The notes under the pieces are model-generated. The model had not been told where the DNA came from and did not search any database. It saw nothing but the letters and a program-made list of their open reading frames with translations. Below, one piece after another: positions 26,001-34,800 of a DNA stretch of 64,000 nt. Numbering within the stretch: the stretch's first letter is position 1; each line of letters starts with the position of its first letter. Source of the DNA: a virus; the IMG/VR virus record IMGVR_UViG_3300032291_003679, positions 62,001 to 126,000 of that record; one strand, 5' to 3'. The position numbers were made by a program, and so were the translations under genes.

Positions 26001-29000
26001 CTGTCAAACCCTTCGTGCATTCTGTAGGCGGTCTCAGAAGCCCTTACTATTAAAAGCTCTTCTGGGGTCTCCGCAATTAGCTTTGCCACAGCTGGATGGA
26101 TATCTCCACGAGAAATGCTTCCGTCGCCTCTTCCGCCACCTAGTGCATCTTTTACGTTTCTTACGGTCGAGGACATGGAGGTGTTTCTTGAATTTGTTCT
26201 TTCTGGTCTTGTAGCAGGCTTGCCTAGAGTGTCTCCACTGGAAAGTGTGGTTCTTCCGCTCGAAAGATGCGGTGGAACTTCATCAAAACCTTCACCAAAT
26301 GAGCCACCAGCATCTATTATTTCATCAACCGAAACGCGGCTTGCGGTCACCGTCGCGTCGTCATAGTCGCTTCTAGGTCCAGGGAAGGTATCTCCAGAAG
26401 CGCGACGCTCAGTTACATACTTGTCGACCATCGCTTGTATTTTTTTGCCGTGGCTCTGCGCCCAGATTGCATCTGTTTTGTTCTTTGAAAGATTTTCTGC
26501 CATTGAGTCAACAACTTGAACAGTATCTTTTTGGTAAGAAATTTCAGCTCTTATCGTTCCGTCAGCGTCTCGTCCAATGATTCTTATCTTCCCAGGAGGG
26601 GCAACGAATTTCTGCTCGGTATCTCCGCCTGTAGTTGGAAACAATCCACGGTCGCCTTCGCGAACGGAAAGAATGACGCGTCGAGGCGTTCTTCCAGTTT
26701 TGGGGTCTTTTGTCCCTCGCGCTGGCATGTCTGTTTTTACGGTTCTGCTGGTAATTACTCGGCCGGAAACAAACTGTTCTAGGTCAATCTCTCTGCCTTC
26801 AACCTTGCCCTTAAGTTTGGATGGGTCAAAATCAATAATTGCTTCTATGTCAAATGGGTCAGCAACGGAAGTTTTATCTATCGCCTCCATGGTTGGTATC
26901 AGCAGTTTTTCTACTTGCTGAACAACGTCGCCTTCTGCGGAGGACATTGGGTCAATTTCTAGACCCAAGCGCTTGAGGCGTGCATTTCTCTTATTTATTG
27001 CGCGTCCAGCACGTGTCTGAATAACTGGGTCAAGCATTTTGCCTACGTCAGATTCAGAAACATCGCCCAACTCTTTCATGGCCTTTTTCTGCTCTGCGTT
27101 AGCTTTTACTCTTCTTCTTTCGCGTGCGCCATGGTCGGCTGCATCTTTAGCGTTCTTAAATTTTTTCTTCGGCTTGGGTGGTGGACTGATTATGTCAGTT
27201 ATTTTTTTGTCTAATTCTTTTTTGATTTGAGCTTTTGTTCTCTTGTCGCCAGAAGATTTAAGATTTTCAATGTATTGGTCACGAATGACTTCTATCTCGT
27301 CAGCAAGTTTTCTAAATTCGTCAGATGCTGGGTCGAGCGTAGAAAGACGCACTTCTTCATCTACAAGTTTCTGTACTATTTTCTTTTCGGGCATCGCCTT
27401 GATGCGCTCACGAAGGTCGTCTAGGTCAGCTTTGCGGGCGATTTCTGCCATTTCGCCCGGGTCTAGAAGACCTTCGCTTTCCCGAATAGAACGAACTGTT
27501 TCGTCAAATCTTTTCTTTTCTCCACTAGCGCCGACGCCGAATTTTTTACGCCAAATCTTGCTGGCTTCATCATATTTTTTGCTATGAAAATCGAGCTCTC
27601 TTTGGGCATCTCTAATTGCTTCGGATTTCGCTCTCTCCATAAAAATTCGTTCATCGTCAGCAAGTGACTCATCTATTTCGAATTCTTTATAACTTTCAAG
27701 TCTTCTAGAAGCGTCGTCTCTTTGTGAAGCTATTATTGCTGCCTCTGAGAACATGTCATCTTCTGCGAGTTCGGCAAAACTTGTTTTAAATTCTGCCAAC
27801 TCTGCTCTTAGCTCTGATGCGAGTCGAACATCCCTATCCTCAAGAGTTTCTTCAATTACGTCATCTGGCATATCTTCTGGAACAATTGTGTCGTCTGGAA
27901 TGCGAAAGACATCATCGAGCGATTCTAGGTCTGCCGTATCGTCGCTTTCAGCGCGAGCTCTTGAGGATTTAGAGAAAGATAATCCGTCCATCCATTCGAG
28001 AGCAGCGTCGACGTCTTCGCCGTAGATTATTCCACGTTCACGAAGTGCCCATATCTCAGCAGCGGCTTCCAGTGCCCACACTTCCGAGCCTTCGGTGTAT
28101 ACGTCTCTTGGATACGACCCAGCAAGTGGAGCAATTTTCTTAAGTCTCTCCATTGCGCTGTCTAGCGCTTCAAGGTTAATTGAGTCCGCAACGTCGGTCA
28201 TAATTGACATAATGTCGGAGCCGCTTAATGCATAAATTGAATCGACGTTACGAGAACCAACGACTACCCCATCCTTGATGATAGGAACACGTATGAAGCC
28301 CATCTCGTCTATCTCGTCTTGAATTTTTTCTATGAACACCTGCGCTTGCTTGTGGTGCGCTATTTCGTGAATCATAATGTGGCTAGAAAAGCCGTAAACT
28401 CCATCTAGCAGGCCTGCCATGCCTCTTGCCGAATAGTCGGCGTTGACCAAAAAGTCAGCTACAGCAAGACGACCTTCAGCTTCGCTTCTTGCTCCAACTG
28501 CAGAAATTGCGAGCCTTTCGTTTGGAAGCATGTCTGGCAACATTGTTTCTTGATTAGCAAGAATCATCCCCATGTTGACATGAATCTGGGTGCGAAGTTC
28601 TCCAGGAGTCTTCCCCATCACAGGATTTCCATCCCTATCAAGAACGGGGGTTCCGTCAGGCTTTAGTCGTGGACTAATTGACGGCGCATCCCTGTATACG
28701 GATGTTCCTGCTTCATCTCCTGAATCGAATCTGTAAACTATCCGCCCAATGCCACGCATGCTTTCTGGGTCTTTTACAAATTGGTCTATAAGTGATTCAA
28801 ACAAAGCTCTTTGTGTGTACTTGTACCTGTCAAAGTCAGACTTAAGAAGTCTGCTCTTTTCTTCGTTTGAAAGACCGCGCCATCCGGGAATGCTTTCTAG
28901 TCTTACTTCACAAAATCTTTCTATTTCTGAATCAAGTAGTAAAGCTGCGCCTTCACCAGAAGCATTGAGGACCTCTATGTCCCAGCCAGCTCTCCCACCG

Positions 29001-30175
29001 GAATCAACATGCATCTGCTGCAGGGCCCTAACTGCCAGTATTGCTGCATCTGGGTCTTCAGAATCAATACCAAGCGCGTCATATATGCGCGCTGCTTCCG
29101 CTTTCTGACGAGCAATATCATCTTGCCCGCGGATTGCACCGTTCTTGAAGAGACGCAAGTTCTCCTCAACAGGGATATCTCTCCACGATGGTGGCTTAAA
29201 TCTGTCACCAGAAATACTGTCCCAGTATGCAACTCGACCAAGAAAGGCTGGGTCTGCTATTTGCCTGGTTGACTTGCTGTATTGGTCGTTGTATAAAAAA
29301 TTAAAGAATGTTTTTGCATTGTTTCTTAGGCCCTCATATTGGCCTTCTGATTCAAGCTTTGCTGCTTGTCGTGCGGCAAATCGGGCGAACTTTGTTGGGC
29401 TAAAACCAAAACAGTTAGAGCCAGTAGCGTCAGTGAACTGGTTTGCAGCAGGCGTTCCAGGAGGGCATCTAAATTTGTTATTTTCATCGCGAAGAATGCC
29501 AAATACTGCAGCAGCACGTGAAAGCAGAGAGCCGCCTGGGACTCTCGATTCAAGACTGCGTCCAGGAAGCATCTTTTTCTCTATAAGGTTGTCTTTATAT
29601 TTACGAATAGACTTTTGTTTTTCTTCGTAACTAAGACCAGCGGCCATGCCAAAGGGGTCGACTATTTTTTCCGACTCTTGTATAACTTCGTCCGTCTTCG
29701 GATTTACTTTGTACTTGCTGAGCTTAATTGATGGCTTCGACCTATACATCTGAAGCATCTCTTCAAAGCTTGTTGGCGCATTTTTGTCTGGCTTAATCCA
29801 TCCAACGTTTGGCTTTGCGTCCATTCCTTCGCGCGACTGAAATGATGGACTAATGACGAGGGTGGAGCCAGGCTCCCATGTTGCCGCCCCTTCCCATCGA
29901 TAACCAAACTCGTTTGACTCCACGCCAGGCAAAGTGCCGCCCGTAAAGTCTCGTTTCTTTCCATCTGTATCTTCGTAGGTTTTTACCCTTATGCCGAACC
30001 CTTCCGTTATAGCTTTTACGGCTATATCGGCCTGAAGGCGGTTTGTTTCGATGGAAGCATTAATCGACTGCTTGAATCTGACAGCCTTTTCATTGAATCC
30101 GCCGCAGCAAGAGGTCGGCACCATGAGTCGTGCTGCAACTATTACTCTTTCCCGCGTTATTGGGGTATTCGCCAT
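23000..30175 (-). CDS. Giant LSSG-linked polyprotein B: zinc peptidase-like and ParB-like domains
   Basis: 2,391 residues, in the head block 14 bases after the scaffold-like gene. Visible in order: an N-terminal region with TSCCGGF; the module FRCPPGTPAANQFTD...SNC near 236; a zincin motif HEIAHH at 603 inside a helical domain; a long charged coiled-coil section (about 780-1050); an LSSG-rich linker zone (sites 1304, 1311, 1406, 1446); a ParB/sulfiredoxin-like domain with DGYILDGHHRWGA around 1860; a last LSSG at 2018; and an unassigned C-terminal domain with SERVAYGRGNSL. LSSG sites separate the recognisable parts as in polyproteins A and C. I infer head-packaged cargo cut by the prohead protease. 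The zincin and ParB-like calls are by motif; substrates are unknown. Confidence 0.85.
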   Translation of the reverse strand: MANTPITRERVIVAARLMVPTSCCGGFNEKAVRFKQSINASIETNRLQADIAVKAITEGFGIRVKTYEDTDGKKRDFTGGTLPGVESNEFGYRWEGAATWEPGSTLVISPSFQSREGMDAKPNVGWIKPDKNAPTSFEEMLQMYRSKPSIKLSKYKVNPKTDEVIQESEKIVDPFGMAAGLSYEEKQKSIRKYKDNLIEKKMLPGRSLESRVPGGSLLSRAAAVFGILRDENNKFRCPPGTPAANQFTDATGSNCFGFSPTKFARFAARQAAKLESEGQYEGLRNNAKTFFNFLYNDQYSKSTRQIADPAFLGRVAYWDSISGDRFKPPSWRDIPVEENLRLFKNGAIRGQDDIARQKAEAARIYDALGIDSEDPDAAILAVRALQQMHVDSGGRAGWDIEVLNASGEGAALLLDSEIERFCEVRLESIPGWRGLSNEEKSRLLKSDFDRYKYTQRALFESLIDQFVKDPESMRGIGRIVYRFDSGDEAGTSVYRDAPSISPRLKPDGTPVLDRDGNPVMGKTPGELRTQIHVNMGMILANQETMLPDMLPNERLAISAVGARSEAEGRLAVADFLVNADYSARGMAGLLDGVYGFSSHIMIHEIAHHKQAQVFIEKIQDEIDEMGFIRVPIIKDGVVVGSRNVDSIYALSGSDIMSIMTDVADSINLEALDSAMERLKKIAPLAGSYPRDVYTEGSEVWALEAAAEIWALRERGIIYGEDVDAALEWMDGLSFSKSSRARAESDDTADLESLDDVFRIPDDTIVPEDMPDDVIEETLEDRDVRLASELRAELAEFKTSFAELAEDDMFSEAAIIASQRDDASRRLESYKEFEIDESLADDERIFMERAKSEAIRDAQRELDFHSKKYDEASKIWRKKFGVGASGEKKRFDETVRSIRESEGLLDPGEMAEIARKADLDDLRERIKAMPEKKIVQKLVDEEVRLSTLDPASDEFRKLADEIEVIRDQYIENLKSSGDKRTKAQIKKELDKKITDIISPPPKPKKKFKNAKDAADHGARERRRVKANAEQKKAMKELGDVSESDVGKMLDPVIQTRAGRAINKRNARLKRLGLEIDPMSSAEGDVVQQVEKLLIPTMEAIDKTSVADPFDIEAIIDFDPSKLKGKVEGREIDLEQFVSGRVITSRTVKTDMPARGTKDPKTGRTPRRVILSVREGDRGLFPTTGGDTEQKFVAPPGKIRIIGRDADGTIRAEISYQKDTVQVVDSMAENLSKNKTDAIWAQSHGKKIQAMVDKYVTERRASGDTFPGPRSDYDDATVTASRVSVDEIIDAGGSFGEGFDEVPPHLSSGRTTLSSGDTLGKPATRPERTNSRNTSMSSTVRNVKDALGGGRGDGSISRGDIHPAVAKLIAETPEELLIVRASETAYRMHEGFDRRVRVRATDEDIERLSSGAGIRSPFSSASDEDLRTSRRAERLASISPQQRASRSLSSGRIIDSQENLKIRRNQEKEVATKALDIFNKVIEDGKNIDDMTQDEINQMFGGLARRSARLSISEKHPNLYEVDDVPTAIAMMMLGHHVEVKEQDIRLTEQAQKVFEDEVKNIAKDHIKNGHWKWEQYKSKYMNENRDFDFDDPATIKKMEKDYVGSYQADLCALYDPTKNLMCSGHIGIDREKMPQTNGRTKGHDTAAVRALVAGRAAGKFEPLGKIERNRKLEVEFADDLDKDIAKENLERAQKGKEPLSDEDTPKMLYKLIAKKHSIGNELGEKTAAQHREESYESLSDEAKQWLYANTNWNDVEVNLETPFINWLNKMIKVEDPDNGPAVRRKQVAPGLAAPSQQQLVASKVDGTAQTMQEVAVAKAEAVRKANPGVSAEEFKKLFLDEMNKEWFMQPILATKDGYILDGHHRWGALIVANRSLPEELQMPLNINEVQTDIVEGLTLGKVFQDVWGIKVAKLGAENDWVEGRLPGAQGIEDISNEEIDAIEAFLIENGPRLIDEKYSEGDFIQLGSVGLRNDAEYSQTLKVRQSLVETRRTSAISSERERQLDEIIRAADIERSNSLSSGRANMGRLAKIRRSQATLKTRDMESDMAPSGDTVGLSAENYVREYLARIGIPDSVAPDQLPVSGYLIHKSHIDSKRKDVMKDGSGNLRPDAVFEIGDQDVVGDGLTALGDMEIVLRPGVSERVAYGRGNSLSTAHRPVRLNSRNREDVADAILNADGVNGEKTRQEAFMNLLSASLNNDFSNINATRGKKGKLANSFDSNLPEGSSREPFEAQILGGFDMADIEQVNVPFKKIEQEAEKEDISDIVNTKTIAERLRAAGFSPEEIEYFYSIGGGQMMNSESMAMLRNYRASQKIKNSFSERGFNNVKFAHPRGFNIEDPRSHSKTAGKGESVESVLAKSISSEIIAMAKEMLKDMKKSSKPRITSTYGGRL

Positions 30176-30189
30176 CTGGCGTCCCCTTC

Positions 30190-31761
30190 TTAGTTGTCGT
30201 CTAGGGTGTCTTCGAGCAACTGGAACTCGACAAGAGAAGCCATGAACTCAGCGTCACTCAAGTCGCCAACTTTTTCTTCTCCGCCAGCAATCCAATTGCC
30301 AGGAATCATGCTTTCGAGCTTAAGTGCACGAGCACGCTTCATGATGTGCTTCTTTGTTGCCTCTTTGTCTTTTGCTCGTCCATATGCCTGGATAGCATTG
30401 CGCAAGTCGGTTTCAGAGACAATTGGGTATGAGCCATCTGCCATTGCTTCGCCGCTCTTCGCCAAGTCAAAGCGACGCTCTTCAGAGAAAGCGCGCTTGA
30501 GGGCAATTTCTGCAGCTTCTGCTTCGATTTCTTCAACTTCGTCAGCCTCGTACTTGTCGTAACCCAGAACCTCTCCGTCTAGGGCGACAAAAACGTCGTA
30601 CGACTTGCCATCAAATCCTTCGATTTCCACAGCGTATGCATCAAAGCCTTCAAATACGTCTGGCTCTACGGCGATTACTGTTCCGTCGATTGATTTAACT
30701 GCAATTTCAGCAGCTTCCGTGAAGTCAATAAGGTGGAAGTCACCAATATCTGACTTTTGTTCAAAGCTAGAAGAGTCAAGCTTGTGGAAGCCAAGTATCT
30801 CTGCTGATTGACCGTCAATGAAAACTTCATTGACCGAGCCATCTTTAACCTGAACGTCAACAACAAACATGTCTGCGTCTGAAGAATATCCAGAATCTAC
30901 GACAACACCGTCGAACATCTTTTCAGCAAGGCCTTCTACGTGAAGAATTCCTGGCATTCCTTTTTCTGCAACACATCCGCCAGGACAGTCGTCGCACACC
31001 GGAGAAGAGCCGCCATAGGCTTTGCGCTCAATTGCGCAAACATAACCGGTTGCGCCAATGTCGGAAGTCTTCAAACCCATGGATTTGATTCTCGAACGAC
31101 GAATTTGTTCCCATTCAGAGTCGCGAGCCGAGAAAGACTTTGTACCCATTTCTGCGTACTCTTCCTCGTCTTCTTCGTCCTCTTCTTCTTCGGCAACATC
31201 TTCTTCTTCTTCTTCGTCTTCCATCATTTCTTCGTCTTCAAGTTCAGCTTTCATGCCTCGCATTCTGCGCATGCGCTGTGCTCTGCCGCCGCTTGAGCCC
31301 ATCATCTTTTCTTCGTCAGATTCCATGTCCTCTTCGTCTTCAGGCATTTCATCTTCGTCGATTTCGTCTTCTTCGACCATTTCTTCGGCGTCGTCTTCGC
31401 TCATCATGACAGGAGCACCCTTTTTCTTGGGCATGACAGCAGCAAGTTCCTCTTCGGTCATTTCTGGCTCTTCCTCCTCATCAATCATGTCCATGAGTGC
31501 GTGTCCAGGCTTTTTGCCGTCCATCTTTTTCTTCACGGCGACAGCTGCTGTTGGGTTAAGCGCGTCTTCTGCCTCGATAGTTTCTTCGTCCTCTTCAGAG
31601 GATGCTGGAACCATCTTCATCTCGACAGGCATAGCACCACACTTGGCGCATAGCTCTGCTCCCTTGACGAAACCGCAATCTCCAGCGGCTGCGCCTTTGG
31701 CGCACTTCAAGACATTGCCGTCACCGTCAATGCTTACAGTAGCTTTTTCGTCGTACTTCAT
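30190..31761 (-). CDS. Acidic scaffold-like protein with PepSY-like repeats
   Basis: 523 residues. The N-terminus has two CxxC-like pairs. Residues about 55-210 are an extreme Glu/Asp stretch with Met and Lys patches, likely disordered. After a Cys cluster (SSPVCDDCPGGC), two PepSY-like repeats follow (about 285-345 and 355-435; AVKSIDGTVIAVEPD, YDVFVALDGEVLGYDKYE). The C-terminus has DLRNAIQAYGRAKD, KKHIMKRARAL and IPGNW, a motif I recognise from phage prohead-protease and scaffold-type proteins. It lies just downstream of the protease gene and before polyprotein B, where head assembly genes are expected. I infer an internal scaffold, possibly removed by proteolysis; PepSY domains in other systems bind and inhibit peptidases. 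Confidence 0.7.
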   Translation of the reverse strand: MKYDEKATVSIDGDGNVLKCAKGAAAGDCGFVKGAELCAKCGAMPVEMKMVPASSEEDEETIEAEDALNPTAAVAVKKKMDGKKPGHALMDMIDEEEEPEMTEEELAAVMPKKKGAPVMMSEDDAEEMVEEDEIDEDEMPEDEEDMESDEEKMMGSSGGRAQRMRRMRGMKAELEDEEMMEDEEEEEDVAEEEEDEEDEEEYAEMGTKSFSARDSEWEQIRRSRIKSMGLKTSDIGATGYVCAIERKAYGGSSPVCDDCPGGCVAEKGMPGILHVEGLAEKMFDGVVVDSGYSSDADMFVVDVQVKDGSVNEVFIDGQSAEILGFHKLDSSSFEQKSDIGDFHLIDFTEAAEIAVKSIDGTVIAVEPDVFEGFDAYAVEIEGFDGKSYDVFVALDGEVLGYDKYEADEVEEIEAEAAEIALKRAFSEERRFDLAKSGEAMADGSYPIVSETDLRNAIQAYGRAKDKEATKKHIMKRARALKLESMIPGNWIAGGEEKVGDLSDAEFMASLVEFQLLEDTLDDN

Positions 31762-31820
31762 ACAACTCCCGTTAGTGCAGGGAAATGACCTGATAGACCA
31801 TTAACCAATAAATGTCTTTA

Positions 31821-31851
31821 ATTATAACCTATCACGCTATACACGCGTGAA
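31821..31851 (-). promoter_or_regulatory. Probable promoter for the scaffold-like gene
   Basis: On the minus strand TTCACG (31851-31846), a 19-base spacer and a perfect TATAAT (31826-31821) lie about 60 bases before ATG 31761, in the 115-base gap after the protease-polyprotein gene. The -10 is excellent; the spacing is longer than ideal. It would give the scaffold its own supply beyond read-through. Confidence 0.5.
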
Positions 31852-31876
31852 TTAGCAACATCTGTTTCTTCTGTTT

Positions 31877-34800
31877 TTATTTATCTGGATTCTTTGAATT
31901 TTTCTTGTCCACCCAAAGGCTATTGCCGGATTCGACTCTCTCTCTTGCTGTTCTTAACTGCTCGTCGCTAAATATGTCATCAATTGTGTATCTTGTTCCA
32001 AACATCTCATTAAATCTGTTAACCATTGACTGCAGTTCACTACCCGAGAATCGTGGCTCGTTACCCTTACTTGGGGTCCACACCGAACCCCTGTTCTGCG
32101 TGGCCGCTTCTAGGGTGTACGCCAGGTCGGTAGCTTCGATTATTTTGTTGCGATTTTCTCTGGTATTAAGTTTTGGAAAACTCTTGTCGATAAATTCGTA
32201 AAGAGCCTCGTAGACGGCGTATTTTGGCCTCTTCATCTCCGTGTCGAACCTCTCGCCAGTATCAGATTCTTTCCATACCGATTTTGCGTCTGGAAGAACT
32301 CCATTGCGAATCATTTGAGCAATTGTTGCAGTAGGAATTCCTTTTCTTCTCCACGCATCATTGATTCCGATGGAATCCGTTCCAAAGGCTGATGAAAGTC
32401 GCTCCTGTAGACCCTTCTTCCATTCTTTTCTATCAATTCCAAGATAATCAAGAAGCGAATCAAGGTCGAAGTCTTCTATCGCGGTCTTGTCATCTCTGAT
32501 TATTTCCCCAGAATCATCTATAGAGCCTTCTTCTGGCAGAAGCATGTCAAAAGATTCACCATAAAGGTCTATCTCTGCCTCAGAATCTCCTCTTGTTGCA
32601 CTGTCTGGATAAAAACGGCCCGAGGCTCTAAATTTAGATGTTTCACTTACTTCTCCAAGTTGAACATATTCCTCAGGGGTCATTGATTGATTTTCTTCAA
32701 CATCAAACCAATATGGGAACGCATCTTTGCCAAACGTTTCAATAATGAATCTGTCACGCATATTTGCGCGGCCAGCATTTTCAGATGCCAAATCAATTTG
32801 CGAAATGTCTTCTATGATGTCGCCCTCTGGGGACTGCACTACTTTTTTGGCTTCATTTGCAGAAACTGGAGCAAAGTATCTCCACGCTGAAAGCTCTTTC
32901 TGCTTACCGAGTTCAGCAATCAAGAGGCGCACAGCGTCGTGGTTGATTCCAGCATCTGGTTCTCTCATCTTTGCTGCGTTAGCAGGGCTCAACCCAAGCA
33001 TCTTAGAGATTTCATCCCTTGTTGCTGGTCGTGACTGTGTCCACCTGATTGTCGAACCGTCTTCGGTATTAAAATTTTCTCTTGAAGTAAATTCTGTTGG
33101 GATTCTTATCGTGTCAGCAAGCTTGTCAATAGAGAGCATCCACGTTTCGGCCGACGGATTCTCGTTTTTGTTGTTGTCACTAATTTTGCCAATACGCACA
33201 CGTTCTTGACGTGCTTTCATCGCTTTGCCAACGTTCTGCATTGCGCCGCGAGTGCGTGATTGACGCACCGGCACTGAAAGCGAGTCGTCATCTATGTCAA
33301 TCGCTATGCCGCGCTTACGTACGCCGTCCCATGCCTGCATGGCGAACTGAAGTGCTTGTCTGTTTTTGCTGGAGTTTGGGTCTCCGTTTATTCTCAATCC
33401 GGCGAGCTGTTGTGCGCTTAGGCTACCTCCGTAGATATTGCTTCCAGAAATTTTTCTGCTTCTACGTGTCAGGCGTCTGCTTCCATCGGTGGTTGCTCCA
33501 CTAGACAGTGTCATTCCTAGAACGTCGTCGATGTCACCTTCGTCAACTACTTCATCATCGTCGTCACCTTCTGGAAGTACGAAATCGTCTTCTCCAGGTT
33601 TTCCATCTTCACCGAATTCGTAATCTTCTTCATCAATTTCAGTAATGATGCCTTCAACTTCTTCAGAATCACCATCATCATCAACTGGTACAGGAACCAC
33701 AATAACTTCGTCGTCTTTTTCATCAGTAGGACGAGCTGGGAATCCATTTTCCAGTTCTGAAAGCGACATGGCATTAATTGCCTTGTACCAATCTGGAAGA
33801 GGAATCCCGTCCTTATCACCGAAGGCTCCTCTATCAAGCTCTGGTGGGATATGCCCATCTACAACAGCTTGCTTCATTGCATCACGTATTGCTTTTGTTC
33901 GCTCGTCATGCAAGTAATAAAAGAAACCAGCATTGCCTGGGTCTAACATTTCTTTTGCGCGGGAGAATGCAACATGGACTAGGTTTCCCTCTTCCATGAA
34001 GCCAATACCAGCTTCGCCTTGCGCCAAGTTGCTTGGAAGATTCTGGGACGGGTCTCCCATGTCTTCTGCTACTGCGACGAATCGAGACTCACGACCCTTA
34101 GAGAGCTGCATTGTTGTGATTTCAACATCTCCGCCCCCAGTCTTGGCCGCATCGCGCACTGCTTGAGCAATTTGTGCAAGTATCTCAGTGCTTTCTTCTA
34201 GGGTTTCACCTTTAATAACAAAACCGTCATAATGGCGACGCCCAGCCTGTCCTTCAATTCTAAAGCCACGCTCAGCTTCCTGCATTACTTCAATTTTGTC
34301 CTGAAGTCCAAGCTGAATGATTGCTTTTTCAAGGTCCCTGCGGTATCTGCCGTTGTTTGAGCCGCGACCTCCTGGTGGAGTATTTACCTTTTGACTTCCG
34401 TCTGGCCTGTCTATTGGTCGACCGGTGTCCACGCCGTCGCCGGTTATTATTATTCGACCAGTTGCTTTTCCTGGGGATTTGTCACTACCCCCTTCAATTT
34501 CAAGAGCAGCATAAACAGCTTGCTTAAACGTGTCGTCAACGTTGGGAATAATGAAAAGCTTTTCTCTCTGTGTTGATTTAGCTTTCCATGCGGACTTTTG
34601 TCTTCCGGCTATTTCTCTTATTTGGTCAACACCAACATTCCAGTTATCGAGTTCCATCGTCTTGCGTTCTGGAATTAAAACTGCTGGGATTATGTCAATT
34701 TTTTCCTTGCCCTTGGCTTTGCCTTTTTCGTGAACCCCTTTAACGACGGTTCCCTGAAGGAGTTCTAGCATTCCCTTTGTGCCAAGAGCTTTGCCTGTTG

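Noticed and set aside
31136-31400. Microsatellite-like CTT/TCT tract
   Set aside because: Explained by Glu/Asp codons of the scaffold-like protein; codons vary and the frame is kept.
31058-31804. 248-codon Ser-rich plus-strand frame
   Set aside because: It is the antisense of the Glu/Asp tract (GAA/GAC read as TTC/GTC/TCT), so its poly-Ser product is an artefact.
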